Source of the DNA: JAHEGP01 sp963792875
Lineage (GTDB): Bacteria > Pseudomonadota > Gammaproteobacteria > Pseudomonadales > JAHEGP01
DNA: 64,000 nucleotides
Assembly: GCA_963792875.1 (NCBI GenBank)
Contig: CAWBXV010000010.1
Span: 372,001-436,000 of the forward strand
Reading direction: 5' to 3'
A program made the translations under genes and the position numbers. Below, piece by piece: positions 8,675 through 18,782 of the stretch. Positions within the stretch are counted from its first letter, which is position 1. Each line of letters begins with the position of its first letter. The notes beneath the pieces were generated by a model that was not told the origin of the DNA, searched no databases, and saw only the letters and a list, made by a program, of their open reading frames with translations.

Positions 8675-10396
8675 CTACTGGTTGGGATCGACCGTCGGGA
8701 TATCCCCCGGCGGCGCATTGCGCTGGCGGTCCCTCAGCAGGCGCCGCAGTATCTTGCCCGACTGCGTTCGCGGCAGCTGCTCGCGGAACTCGATCTCCCG
8801 CGGCGCCAGCGCCGCACCCAGGCGCCGGCGGGCGTGGGCCAGCAGCTCCCGGCGCAGCGCCTCGCTGCCGCTGCAGCCGGGCTTGAGCTCAACGAAGGCC
8901 ACGATCACTGCCGTCGCCACCGGGTCCGGCTTGCCGATCACGGCCGCCTCGGCCACCTGCGGGTGCTCCAGCAGCACGCGCTCGACTTCAGCGGGCCCCA
9001 CCAGGTGCCCCGAGGTCTTGATCAGGTCATCGCCGCGCCCGAGAAACCAGTAATAGCCCTCGCCGTCGCGCGCGACGATATCACCGGTCAGATACCAGCC
9101 CTCGCGAAAGCAGGCGGCATAGCGCTCCGGTTCGCCGAGGTAGCCCCGGAACATCGACGGCCAGCCGGCGCGCAGCGCCAGCTCTCCCGCTTCCCCGGCC
9201 CGCCCGATCACGCTGACGACGGCGCCGGGCCCGCGCCGCACCACGGCGGCCTCGACGCCTGGCAGCGGGCGCCCCATCGAGCCGGGCCGGATCGGCTGGT
9301 CGGCGCAGTTGGCGATCATGATGCTGCCGGTCTCGGTCTGCCACCAGTTGTCGTGTATGGGCGCGCCGAACACCGCCTCGCCCCAGCGCACCGCCTCGGC
9401 GTTGAGCAGCTCGCCGACGCTGGCGATGAAGCGCAGCGCGCGCGTGTCGAAGCGGCGCGGCAGTTCGACCCCGTATTTCATCATGATGCGGATCGCCGTC
9501 GGTGCCGTATACCATACGCTGACCCGTTGCGCCTCCAGAATTCCGTACCAGCGCTCGGGACTGAACTCCCCGCCGTCCACCACCACGGTGGCGCCGATGA
9601 CCAGGGGCGCGATGATGCCATAGGACGTGCCCGTCACCCAGCCGGGGTCGGCCGTGCACCAGAACACGTCGGCGGGTTTCAGGTCCAGCGCCAGGCGGGC
9701 GCTGGCCACATGGGCGACGACGGCGCCGTGCACGTGCAGGGCCCCCTTGGGCGTGCCGGTGGTGCCGCTGGTGAAATGCAGCAGCGCGTACTGCTCGGGA
9801 TCGGTCGGGGCGATCCGGTAGCGCGGCGAGGCCCGCGCCAGCAGCCGACCCAGGTCGTGCGCGTCGGCATGACGGCCAGCGCCGTCGTCAGCGCCCACCA
9901 GCAGCACGTGCTGCAGGTCCGGCAGCTGCGGCCGCAGCGCCCTCACCTTGGCCTCGTACAGCGCCGGCGTGGTCACCAGCACCCGGGCGGCACCCAGCGC
10001 CAGGCGCATGCGGATCGGCTCCGGCCCGAACACCGGGAACAGCGGGCAGAACACCGCGCCGTGCTTGAGGGTTCCCAGCGCCGCCACGTACAGCTCCGGC
10101 AGCCGACTGCACAGCGCAAAGACGCGCTCGCCGCGGACCACCCCGAGTTCGCTCAGCACATTGGCGAAGCGGCTGGTGAGCGCCATCAGGTCGCGATAGG
10201 AATAGTCGCGGACGTCGCCCTGCGGGCCGATCCAGCGCAGCGCCAAGCGGTCGGCGCCCGGCCCCGCGGCGTGCCGGTCGACCGCCGCGTGCGCCATATT
10301 GAGGCCGCCGCCCGGCAAGCCGGACAGCTCGTCGCGCACGGCGGCCCAGCCGCAGGGCGCCAGGCTGCCGGCAGGCGGCTTATCGATGCTATCCAT
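8675..10396 (-). CDS. acsA: AMP-forming acetyl/acyl-CoA synthetase (AcsA-like)
   Basis: A 573-residue adenylate-forming ligase that converts acetate or another short acid, ATP and CoA into acyl-CoA via acyl-AMP. The P-loop motif is LLHFTSGTTGTPKGAL, the adenine/substrate motif is DNWWQTETG, the hinge region is YLTGDIVARDGEGYYWFLGR and the C-terminal lysine motif is LPRTQSGKILRR. Length and motifs fit Bacillus-type AcsA better than the 650-residue Acs. The PxxxxGK context around the lysine is the site acetylated by Pat enzymes, and a Pat homologue is encoded divergently. The start at 10396 has GGGAG 8-10 bases upstream. The following acyl carrier protein leaves open a larger acid substrate. 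Confidence 0.87.
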   Translation of the reverse strand: MDSIDKPPAGSLAPCGWAAVRDELSGLPGGGLNMAHAAVDRHAAGPGADRLALRWIGPQGDVRDYSYRDLMALTSRFANVLSELGVVRGERVFALCSRLPELYVAALGTLKHGAVFCPLFPVFGPEPIRMRLALGAARVLVTTPALYEAKVRALRPQLPDLQHVLLVGADDGAGRHADAHDLGRLLARASPRYRIAPTDPEQYALLHFTSGTTGTPKGALHVHGAVVAHVASARLALDLKPADVFWCTADPGWVTGTSYGIIAPLVIGATVVVDGGEFSPERWYGILEAQRVSVWYTAPTAIRIMMKYGVELPRRFDTRALRFIASVGELLNAEAVRWGEAVFGAPIHDNWWQTETGSIMIANCADQPIRPGSMGRPLPGVEAAVVRRGPGAVVSVIGRAGEAGELALRAGWPSMFRGYLGEPERYAACFREGWYLTGDIVARDGEGYYWFLGRGDDLIKTSGHLVGPAEVERVLLEHPQVAEAAVIGKPDPVATAVIVAFVELKPGCSGSEALRRELLAHARRRLGAALAPREIEFREQLPRTQSGKILRRLLRDRQRNAPPGDIPTVDPNQ

Positions 10397-10494
10397 CCGT
10401 CGCAGCTCCCGTGGCAGGGCATCGCCACAAGAGCGTACCAGAGCTGGCGCAAATCGGCTACGCTGCCCAGGTTTCGGCCCGGTACGCAGCCCCC

Positions 10495-13179
10495 ATGACC
10501 ATCCGCAATCTCGACGCACTGTTCAAACCCCGCTCCGTCGCCCTGCTCGGCGCCAGCGCCGCGCCGTCGTCCGTCGGCGCGGTGCTCGCCGCCAACCTGC
10601 TCAGCGGCGGCTTTGCCGGCCGCGTCATGCTGGTCAACCCGCGGCATCGGCAGGTCGGCGGCGAGCGCTGCTATACCAGCGTGGAGCAGCTGCCCGAGGC
10701 GCCGGACCTGGCCGTGATCGCGACCCCGCCGGACAGCGTGCCCGGCCTGGTCGCCAGCCTCGGCGCGCGCGGCACCCGCGCCGCGGTGGTGATCACCGCC
10801 GGCTTCGCCGAGACGGGCACAGCCGCCGGCAGGCAACGCCAGCAGCAGCTGCTCGATGCGGCCAGACCGCAGCTGCTGCGCGTCGTCGGCCCCAACTGCG
10901 TGGGCCTGCTGGCGCCCGGCATCGGCCTCAACGCCAGCTTCGCGCACCTCGACGCCGAACCGGGCAAGCTGGCCTTCATCACCCAGTCGGGGGCCATCCT
11001 GACGGCCATGCTGGACTGGGCCAAGCCGCGCAACATCGGCTTCTCCTGTCTCGCCTCGCTGGGCGACATGTGCGACGTGGACTTCGGCGACCTGCTCGAC
11101 TATCTCGCCCTCGACCGTGGCACCAGCGCCATACTGCTCTACGTGGAGGCCATCACCAGCCCGCGCAAATTCATCTCCGCCGCGCGCGCGGCGGCCCGCA
11201 TGAAACCGGTGATCGTGGTCAAGGGCGGACGTGGGGCGGCGGGCGCGACGGCGGCCGCATCCCATACCGGCGCCCTGGCCGGGTCGGACGCGGTCTTCGA
11301 CGCCGTGTTCAGGCGCACCGGCATGCTGCGCGTGGCCAGCCTCGCGGAGCTGTTCGACGCGGCCGAGGCCCTGGCCACCCTGCGGCAGCCGCGCGGCGAC
11401 CGGCTGTACGTGGTGACCAATGGCGGCGGCATGGGGGTGCTGGCGGCGGACGCCCTGACCGAGCGCGGCGGCGAGCTGGCCGCGCTCACCCCGGAGATCA
11501 CCGCCCGGCTGGACGCGGTGCTGCCCGCCACCTGGTCGCGGGCCAATCCCATCGACATCACCGGCGACGCGCCCCCCGGCCGCTATGCGCAGGCGCTGGA
11601 GGCGCTGGCGGCGACCGCCACCGGCGACACGCTGCTCGCCATCCACTGCCCCACCGCCCTGGCCAGCGCCAGTGACAGCGCCCGGGCGGTCATCGAATTC
11701 CAGGAGCGCCACCCTGCGCAGGCCGTGCTGGCCAGCTGGGTCGGCGACTACACGGCGGGCGCGGCCCGGGAGCTGTTCGCGACCCACGGCATCCCGAGCT
11801 TCGCCACGCCGGAGCAGGCGATCAGGGCCTTCATGACGGTGATCGGCTACCGCCGGGGCCGGGACATCCTGATGCAGACGCCGCCCTCGGTGCCGGAACT
11901 GTTCACCCCCGACCGGCAGCGCGCCCGCGAGCCGATCACAGCGGCGCTGCAGGACGGCCGATGCTGGCTGACCGAAGCGGAGTCCAAAGCCGTGCTGCGG
12001 GCCTACGGCATACCCGCCGTCGTCGGACGCAGCGCGCGCACGCCCGACGAGGCGGCCGCCATCGCCGCGGAGCTGGCGACCCCGGTCGCCCTCAAGATCA
12101 TCTCCACCGACCTCAGCCACAAGTCCGACGTCGGCGGGGTCGTGCTCAACCTGGCCGACCCCGCCACGGTGCGGGCGGCGGCCGGCGCCATGCTCACGCG
12201 GCTGCAGCAGACGGCGCCCGCGGCGCGGCTGCAGGGATTCAGCGTACAGCCCATGGTGCAGCGGCCCGGCGCCTACGAGCTGATCGTCGGCATGGTCGAT
12301 GACGCCCAGTTCGGGCCGGTGATGCTGTTCGGTCAGGGCGGCACCGCCGTCGAGGTCATCGACGACAAGGCGCTGGGGCTGCCTCCCCTCAACATGCGCC
12401 TGGCCGCCGAGCTGATGTCGCGCACGCGCATCCACCACCTGCTGCGCGGCTACCGGGACATGCCCGCGGCCGACCTGGATGCCATCGCCCTGACCCTGAT
12501 CAAGGCCGCGCAGCTGGTCAGCGATATGCCGGAGATCGTCGAGATGGACATCAACCCGCTGCTGGCCGACGCCCAGGGGGTGATCGCGCTGGACGCGCGC
12601 CTGCGGGTACAGCAGGCCGACGGCGGCGGCCAACGGCTGGCCATCCGGCCCTACCCCCGGGAACTGGAGGAGCACATCGCCCTGGGCGACGGCCGGCAGC
12701 TGCTGCTGCGCCCGGTGGTACCGGAAGACGAGCCGGCGCTGCAGGCCGCCTTCGCCAAACTGAACGCGCGCGAGGTCTACCTGCGCTTTTTCGCGCCGCT
12801 GCGGTCGCTCAGCCACCTGATGGCGACGCGCTTCACCCAGCTCGACTACGATCGGGAGATGGCCCTCATGCTGACCGCCCCCGGCATCCCCGGCCAGACG
12901 GAGCTGTACGGCATGGTCAACCTGTCCTGCGACCCGGACAACGAGCGGGCGGAATACGGCCTGCTGGTGCGCGAGGACATGACGGGCATGGGGCTCGGCA
13001 TACTGCTGATGCGCCGCATCATCGACTACGCCAGGCAGCGCGGCATCGGGGAGATCGTCGGCGACGTGCTGCGCGAGAACCGGACCATGCTCAAGCTGTG
13101 CACCTTCCTGGGCTTCACCGTGGCCGCCAAGCCGGACGACGCCGCCGTGGTGCGCGTCAGCCTGCGCCTGGCGCGGTAG
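10495..13179 (+). CDS. pat: Pat-type protein acetyltransferase (acyl-CoA ligase-like domains plus GNAT)
   Basis: An 894-residue multidomain protein. An NDP-forming CoA-binding domain (SVALLGASAAPSSVG near residue 15) and a succinyl-CoA-synthetase-like flavodoxin part (SHTGALAGSD) are followed by an ATP-grasp domain (about 480-690, with LKIISTDLSHKSDVGG) and a C-terminal GNAT domain (about 715-890, with LLVREDMTGMGLGILLM as the acetyl-CoA loop). This is the Salmonella Pat/YfiQ architecture and length. Pat acetylates the catalytic lysine of AMP-forming acyl-CoA synthetases and turns them off. The acsA-like gene is transcribed divergently 98 bp away. The ATG at 10495 is preferred because an upstream in-frame start would extend through the shared promoter. 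Confidence 0.88.
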   Translation: MTIRNLDALFKPRSVALLGASAAPSSVGAVLAANLLSGGFAGRVMLVNPRHRQVGGERCYTSVEQLPEAPDLAVIATPPDSVPGLVASLGARGTRAAVVITAGFAETGTAAGRQRQQQLLDAARPQLLRVVGPNCVGLLAPGIGLNASFAHLDAEPGKLAFITQSGAILTAMLDWAKPRNIGFSCLASLGDMCDVDFGDLLDYLALDRGTSAILLYVEAITSPRKFISAARAAARMKPVIVVKGGRGAAGATAAASHTGALAGSDAVFDAVFRRTGMLRVASLAELFDAAEALATLRQPRGDRLYVVTNGGGMGVLAADALTERGGELAALTPEITARLDAVLPATWSRANPIDITGDAPPGRYAQALEALAATATGDTLLAIHCPTALASASDSARAVIEFQERHPAQAVLASWVGDYTAGAARELFATHGIPSFATPEQAIRAFMTVIGYRRGRDILMQTPPSVPELFTPDRQRAREPITAALQDGRCWLTEAESKAVLRAYGIPAVVGRSARTPDEAAAIAAELATPVALKIISTDLSHKSDVGGVVLNLADPATVRAAAGAMLTRLQQTAPAARLQGFSVQPMVQRPGAYELIVGMVDDAQFGPVMLFGQGGTAVEVIDDKALGLPPLNMRLAAELMSRTRIHHLLRGYRDMPAADLDAIALTLIKAAQLVSDMPEIVEMDINPLLADAQGVIALDARLRVQQADGGGQRLAIRPYPRELEEHIALGDGRQLLLRPVVPEDEPALQAAFAKLNAREVYLRFFAPLRSLSHLMATRFTQLDYDREMALMLTAPGIPGQTELYGMVNLSCDPDNERAEYGLLVREDMTGMGLGILLMRRIIDYARQRGIGEIVGDVLRENRTMLKLCTFLGFTVAAKPDDAAVVRVSLRLAR

Positions 13180-13359
13180 CACCATCCCGGGCCCGACGGG
13201 CGCGTAGACCATCATCCAGCGCGCCGCAACAAGATGGCAACTACAGTGGCACTATTGCCCCCGCCCCGGCTGCACTATTCACTTCACGACTGAGACCCGG
13301 CGCCCTTAAATGGGCCTCAGTCCCTGCCGCACGCGCAGGCTCCGACCATGAGGTGAACC

Positions 13360-13911
13360 ATGAACACAGCAACGTACAACGCAGCCCGGGCGCTGGCGCT
13401 GGCGCTGGGCGCTGGCCTGCTGGCCGGCGCCGCCAACGCCAATACCATCCTGGCACTGGACAGCAAGCCCGCCGCCGAGGTCACCTGTAACGGCACCTTC
13501 GAGATGGCCTGCCAGGGCTTCTATCTCGACCTGGGCACGCCCGCCACGCTCGATTGGGCGCTGGCGACGGCCTACCCGTTCCAGGGCAACCCGACCAACG
13601 AACTGGGCTATCTGAACCTGCTGCTGAAGGATATCGGTGAGGCTGCCGTCAGCTACGTCGACAAGACCGATGCCCCCGGCAAGGGCTTCACCACCAGCCG
13701 CGAGTACTTCTCGATCAAGAACAGCACGAACCTGTGGTACTTCCGAAACGTCAGCGGCGGCGCGGTGGAGGTCAGCTGGAGCGGGGAGGACTACAGCCAC
13801 TGGACCGAGTATGGCGATGAGGCGGTCGAGATCCCCGAGCCGTCGCCCCTGGCGCTGCTGGCGATGGGTTGTGCGGGCCTGGTGCTGACCAGACGCCGGC
13901 AGTGGTCCTGA
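13360..13911 (+). CDS. PEP-CTERM sorting-signal surface protein
   Basis: A 183-residue exported protein. Residues 1-27 form a signal peptide ending in ANAN. The C-terminus is a textbook PEP-CTERM signal: IPEPSPLALLAMG, a hydrophobic span, then RRR and a short tail. Such signals are cleaved by exosortase (EpsH/XrtA), and the proteins are often glycosylated exopolysaccharide or biofilm components. The body (about 28-155) is unique, with two cysteines near residues 43 and 50 that could form a disulfide. No exosortase is present in the window. AGGTGA precedes the ATG. An inverted repeat lies just downstream. Confidence 0.88.
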   Translation: MNTATYNAARALALALGAGLLAGAANANTILALDSKPAAEVTCNGTFEMACQGFYLDLGTPATLDWALATAYPFQGNPTNELGYLNLLLKDIGEAAVSYVDKTDAPGKGFTTSREYFSIKNSTNLWYFRNVSGGAVEVSWSGEDYSHWTEYGDEAVEIPEPSPLALLAMGCAGLVLTRRRQWS

Positions 13912-13954
13912 CCCGGGCCGACGCCTGCGGCCAGCCGCCCCGCCCCCGCCGCAG

Positions 13955-13983
13955 CGGTCACGCTGTGGCCTATACCGTGACCG
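13955..13983 (+). terminator. hairpin after the PEP-CTERM gene
   Basis: An 8-bp inverted repeat (CGGTCACG / CGTGACCG) with a 13-base loop lies 44 bp after the stop codon. It has no strong T run, so termination is only suggested by position. Confidence 0.4.
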
Positions 13984-13990
13984 TTGCCGG

Positions 13991-14062
13991 GGGCTTCGCC
14001 GAGGGTTCCACCGAGGGTTCCACCGAGGGCTTCGCCGCGGGCTTCGGCGAGAGCTTCACCGC
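13991..14062. repeat. 12-bp minisatellite, six degenerate copies
   Basis: Six units of 12 bases (types GGGTTCCACCGA and GGGCTTCGCCGA) run without a gap and reach into the last two codons and stop of the minus-strand AttH-like gene. Because the unit is a multiple of three, copy-number change would keep a frame. The plus-strand frame reads as repeated Gly/Ser/Thr/Glu, but no gene is assigned to it. Confidence 0.8.
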
Positions 14063-15186
14063 CGCAGGCGGGTCATCTCCAGGTAGCCGCGGCCGAGGGG
14101 TCGGCCCGACGCCGCATCCAGGACATCGACCGCGCCCTCCCAATAGCGCACCGACAGGTCCATGAACTGCTGCGGCAGCACTGCCCGCACCAGCCAGCGT
14201 GGACCGTCGGGGCGCAGCGCCAGCGCCCACTCGACCGGATAGTCCACGCCGTCAGGTCCGCGCCAGTGCGCCAGCGGCCGCAGCTCGATATCGTCGGGCC
14301 CGATGGCGCTGACCACCCCCGCCGGAGACACGCGGCTGCCCCGGCTGAAGGGGTCGACCTCCCGATCCCCCCGGCGCAGCTGGTAGTACATGAGGGCGCT
14401 GCCGTCGCGCAGCTGCAGGGAGAACCAGTCCCACCCGGTCTGCCCCTGATCCAGCGCGCTGGTGCTCCACTCCCGGTCGAACCAGCTCAAGCCCGCCACG
14501 CGATAGCGCTGGCCGGCCAGCGCCAGCTCGCCGCTGGACTGCAGGCGGGGAAACGAGTAGTAGTACGAGGCGTTGCCGGGGCGGGCGCTCTTGCGGGACC
14601 AGCCGCGCTCGCCCTGCAGCACCGGCTCGGCGTCAGCGCGCAGCGACAGCTGCAGGCTGAAGTCCGCCGTCGGCAGCGACAGGCGCCAGGGGAAGGCGTG
14701 AGCACCGCCTGCCGCCAGGCCGCTCAGGCGCCAGTTCTCCAGCCACACGGCGAAGGGCTGCGCCGTCGCGCCCGCCAGGCCGGGCTCGCCGCGCGAGAAG
14801 CGCTCATGGGCCCGATGCACCCGCCCCTGGGCGTCGGTCAGCGCCGCGTGCGCCATCCACAGCGAGCGGCTGCGCCAGGCGGAGTCGCCCCCGGGTGGCC
14901 CCGGCGGCTGCAGGGCGTTGCGGAAGAAGGTCACCTGGTAGCCGAAGCGCCGGCCGTCCGGGTCCTCCAGATTGCCGGTCAGATACCACCACTCGTTGCG
15001 GAAGGCGGGATGGGCGCCATGATCCTGCGGGAAATCAAAGGCCCGCAGGCGGTCGGCGCGGGCGAAACCTTCGCTGGGGGCCGCGCCGAGCAGCTGGCCG
15101 ATATCCAGCCGCGCGGGCGCCGGGCGAGGGCCATCGCAGCCCGACAGCGCCGCCACCGCCAGGAGCATCGCCAGCACGGTCCGCAT
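14056..15186 (-). CDS. lipocalin-like AttH/CrtC-family lipoprotein
   Basis: A 376-residue lipoprotein with lipobox LSGC (Cys17). The body is the double-lipocalin-like AttH/carotenoid 1,2-hydratase fold: FRNEWWYLTGNL at the start of the first barrel, a repeated tryptophan-rich segment GLSWFDREWSTSAL and WDWFSLQLRDGSALMYYQLR in the second. Family members bound to ABC exporters are thought to bind lipids or lipoproteins rather than carotenoids. It follows the FtsX-like permease gene by 4 bases and closes a three-gene operon of ATPase, permease and lipoprotein. A periplasmic role as substrate-handling partner of that exporter is inferred. Confidence 0.87.
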   Translation of the reverse strand: MRTVLAMLLAVAALSGCDGPRPAPARLDIGQLLGAAPSEGFARADRLRAFDFPQDHGAHPAFRNEWWYLTGNLEDPDGRRFGYQVTFFRNALQPPGPPGGDSAWRSRSLWMAHAALTDAQGRVHRAHERFSRGEPGLAGATAQPFAVWLENWRLSGLAAGGAHAFPWRLSLPTADFSLQLSLRADAEPVLQGERGWSRKSARPGNASYYYSFPRLQSSGELALAGQRYRVAGLSWFDREWSTSALDQGQTGWDWFSLQLRDGSALMYYQLRRGDREVDPFSRGSRVSPAGVVSAIGPDDIELRPLAHWRGPDGVDYPVEWALALRPDGPRWLVRAVLPQQFMDLSVRYWEGAVDVLDAASGRPLGRGYLEMTRLRR

Positions 15187-15190
15187 CGCG

Positions 15191-17713
15191 CTACTCCTCC
15201 CGCAGGGCGGCGGCAGGCGCCGCCCGCGCAGCGCGCCAGGCAGGGTAGATCCCGGCCAGCACCGCGGCCACCACCGCCAGCGCCAGCGCCTCCAGCAGCA
15301 CGCCGGGCGGCAGGTGGTGCTCCATGGTCCAGCCGAAGGACCGCCGATTGATGACGTCGATGAGGATGGCGGACATCAGCAGACCCAGCGGCAGCGCCAG
15401 CACGCCGGCGATGAGGCCCGTGACACCGGTCTGCAGCACGACCAGGCGGCCCAGCTGCCAGGGCGTCATGCCGGTCGCCCGCAGCACGGCGTACTCGCGC
15501 GAACGCTCCAGTTGCAGCGCCAGCAGGGCGCTGAGCACGCCGACAAACGCCACCACGAGCGCCAGCAGGCGCAGCACGTGGGTGATGGCGAAGGTGCGGT
15601 CGAACACGGCCAGCGACTGCTCGCGGATCGCGCCGCTGGCAGTGGCCCGGAAGCCCCCACCGGCAGCCGCCAGCTGCTCCTCAACCGCCGTCAGCAGCGC
15701 CTTGGCGCCGCCGCCGGCGCGCGCGCTGAGCACCAGCCCCGATACCGCCGCGTCGCGCCAGATGCTGGCGTAGGGCTCCAGCGCCATCATCAGCACGCCG
15801 CGGCTCGAGCTGTAATCGGCGAACACGCCCAGCACCGGAAACGCGCGCGCTCCGTCCGGGGTCGGCAGCGTCACCACCGCTCCCGGGGCCAGGCCCTGAT
15901 GCCAGGCCAGCGGCTCCGAGATCATCACCCCGCCCCCCCGGCGGAACGCCGGCCAGGGGTCGGCCAGCGCGCTGCGCAGCGCGAACTGCGCCTCCTCGGC
16001 CGGCGCCACATCGCGCACCGTCAGGCGCAGCGGCCCGAACGCGGTCTCGAGGCGCACGTGGCGCGAGCGGCTGACCGCGCCCACTTCCGGCAGGCGCTCC
16101 AGGCGCCGCTGCAGCGCCTCCGGCAGCGGCTGCTGGTGGGGATTGAGCGAGGCGACGTAGACGTCACCCGCCAGCGTCTGCGTCAGCCACTGCGCCACGG
16201 TGTCGCGGAAGCTGCCGACCATGATGCCCACCCCCACCGTCACCGACACCGCCACCGTCAATGCCGCCACCGCCAGACCGGTGCGGCTGATGCCCGCCTC
16301 GATGCCGCGCAGCGCCAGGCGCGGCACGACGCCGGCCCGCCGCGGCAGGGCGCCGACGCCGCCGCGCGCCAGCAGCAGCACCAGCGCCGGCACGATCAGG
16401 CAGTAGCCCAGCACCTGCACCACCAGCCCCGCGAAGCCCTGGCTCAGGCTGCCGCCGTCCCGGCCCATCGCCAGCCAGCCGGCGCCGAGGGCGCCGAGCC
16501 CCACCAGCGCCAGCAACAGCACCCTGCCCCGGCTGCGCCGCTCCACGCTGGAGCGCTGCTGCACGCTCAGCGGCGGGCTCAGCGCCGCCTCCCGCGCCGG
16601 CAGCGCCGCCGCCAGCGCGGTCACCGCCAGGCCCAGCGCCAGGCCCTTGAGCAGCGACCACGGGTCCACCACAAAGGTCGTCACGTGCAGGTGAAAGTAG
16701 AGGTCGTCGATGGTGCGGGTGACCAGCCGCAGCAGCGCCTGGCCGAGCAGCAAGCCCAGCAGCAGCCCGCCCGCGCTGCCGGCCAGCCCCATCAGCCCCG
16801 CCTCCGCGCCCACCAGGGCGAACAGTTCGCCCCGGCTGACGCCCAGGGCCCGGTAGATGCCCAGCACGCGGCGGCGGCGCAGCACCGAGAAGGTCACCGT
16901 GTTGTAGATGAGCAGGCCCGCCACCAGCAGCGCCAGCAGGCTCATGGCGGTCAGGTTGAGGTGAAAGGCCTCGCTCATCTGCCGCAGGCTGGCGTTGCGC
17001 TCGCCGCTGTCCAGCAGCGTCAGCCCCGGCGGCAGCCATGCCCGCACGCGCTGCTGCCCGGCCTCGTCGAGCTGCAGATCGATGCGGTCGATATAGCCCT
17101 GGCGCAGCAGCAGCTCCTGAGCCAGGGCGATGTCGGCCAGCAGCAACCCTTGCGCCGCGGCGCCGGCCTCCGCGCCGAACAGGGCGCGCACCGCCACCGG
17201 CACGCGGCGCTCGCCCAGGTCCAGCTCGATGACCTCGCCGACGGCGACCCCCAGTTCGCGGGCGGCGGCGCGGTGCATGGCGACGCCGTCACCGCGCCAG
17301 AGCCCCGCAGCCGGGGCGTCTGCCGCGTTGTCCAGCAGGGCGTCGTGGCGCCCCAGATCGCGCTCGCTGAACAGATCGACGCCCAGCAGCGTGAAGCGGC
17401 GAGCGGCCACTGACGCCGACCCCAGCACCACCGGCGCATTCGCTCTGAGGCCCAGCTCGGAGCGCAGCCGCGCGAACACCCGGTCGTCGACGCCGAGCGG
17501 GCCGCCCACCAGCTGATGCGTCGCGACGCCGCTGACCGACGACAGCGACAGCGCGAACGCCCGCCGGGCGCTGCTGTTGGCCAGGTCCACCGCCACGACG
17601 ATGGCGACCCCCAGGGCGATGCCCAGCAGCGTCAGGCCGGTCTGCCAGGGCTGTCGCGCCAGGCCGCGCAGGCTGGAGCGCCGCAGCGTCGACGGCACGC
17701 GCCACCACGCCAT
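15191..17713 (-). CDS. ABC transporter permease, FtsX/LolCE-like, two-domain
   Basis: An 840-residue permease with two tandem FtsX/MacB-type units. The N-terminal membrane helix (TLLGIALGVAIVVAVDL) is followed by a large periplasmic domain, then a bundle of helices near residues 245-410, a further helix pair, a second periplasmic domain and a C-terminal three-helix bundle. Such proteins extrude lipoproteins or other envelope substrates mechanically without passing them through a channel. It follows the ATPase gene by about 7 bases. The ATG at 17737, overlapping the ATPase gene, is equally possible because neither start has a good ribosome-binding site. The AttH-like lipoprotein comes next. 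Confidence 0.9.
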   Translation of the reverse strand: MAWWRVPSTLRRSSLRGLARQPWQTGLTLLGIALGVAIVVAVDLANSSARRAFALSLSSVSGVATHQLVGGPLGVDDRVFARLRSELGLRANAPVVLGSASVAARRFTLLGVDLFSERDLGRHDALLDNAADAPAAGLWRGDGVAMHRAAARELGVAVGEVIELDLGERRVPVAVRALFGAEAGAAAQGLLLADIALAQELLLRQGYIDRIDLQLDEAGQQRVRAWLPPGLTLLDSGERNASLRQMSEAFHLNLTAMSLLALLVAGLLIYNTVTFSVLRRRRVLGIYRALGVSRGELFALVGAEAGLMGLAGSAGGLLLGLLLGQALLRLVTRTIDDLYFHLHVTTFVVDPWSLLKGLALGLAVTALAAALPAREAALSPPLSVQQRSSVERRSRGRVLLLALVGLGALGAGWLAMGRDGGSLSQGFAGLVVQVLGYCLIVPALVLLLARGGVGALPRRAGVVPRLALRGIEAGISRTGLAVAALTVAVSVTVGVGIMVGSFRDTVAQWLTQTLAGDVYVASLNPHQQPLPEALQRRLERLPEVGAVSRSRHVRLETAFGPLRLTVRDVAPAEEAQFALRSALADPWPAFRRGGGVMISEPLAWHQGLAPGAVVTLPTPDGARAFPVLGVFADYSSSRGVLMMALEPYASIWRDAAVSGLVLSARAGGGAKALLTAVEEQLAAAGGGFRATASGAIREQSLAVFDRTFAITHVLRLLALVVAFVGVLSALLALQLERSREYAVLRATGMTPWQLGRLVVLQTGVTGLIAGVLALPLGLLMSAILIDVINRRSFGWTMEHHLPPGVLLEALALAVVAAVLAGIYPAWRAARAAPAAALREE

Positions 17714-17720
17714 CAGCGCG

Positions 17721-18419
<699 letters not shown>

Positions 18420-18782
18420 GGTCCTTCCCCACATGGTCCGTCCAGGCGGCACGCGCCGGTTCTATGATAAGTTTACGAGGCAAGCGGGCAGCAGGGCCAC
18501 CGGGGATGGCGATTATCCGGCGCCACGGCGCCGCGTCGGCCCGATCCGCGCCGCAGCTGTCGCGCACTGCCACTTGACAGGGCGGGGCAAGTTTTAGTGC
18601 TATAGCCGTGCCTCCGCCGGCACCACCCGCCTGGCAGAGCGCGCGCCGCCCACTACCGGAACCCGTCCATTCGATGGCCATGCAACCGATCAGAACCCCA
18701 GCCGAGGCTCGCCCTTGACCCACGAGGCGCGCCGCCCGCCTGCCCGGGCCGCAGGGCTGCCCCGCCACGAGGCCCCGTCGCC
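18420..18782. other. divergent intergenic region
   Basis: About 360 bp between the ABC ATPase gene and the next plus-strand gene. A TTGACA hexamer at 18574-18579 followed by TATAGC at 18601-18606 resembles promoter elements for the plus-strand gene, but the 21-base spacing is too long. No other gene or RNA is visible, and open frames here lack coding character. Confidence 0.4.

Noticed and set aside
10186..13215. A minus-strand open frame of about 1000 codons
   Set aside because: It is antisense to the Pat-type gene and has shadow composition (Gly/Arg/Val/His/Gln). The plus strand carries all recognised motifs.
13869..14165. Plus-strand frame through the 12-bp minisatellite coding a Gly/Ser/Thr/Glu repeat
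   Set aside because: It begins inside the PEP-CTERM gene, has no start signal and runs opposite the AttH-like gene.
18574..18606. TTGACA / TATAGC as a promoter
   Set aside because: The 21-base spacing is too long for a functional sigma-70 promoter; kept only as a remark in the intergenic entry.
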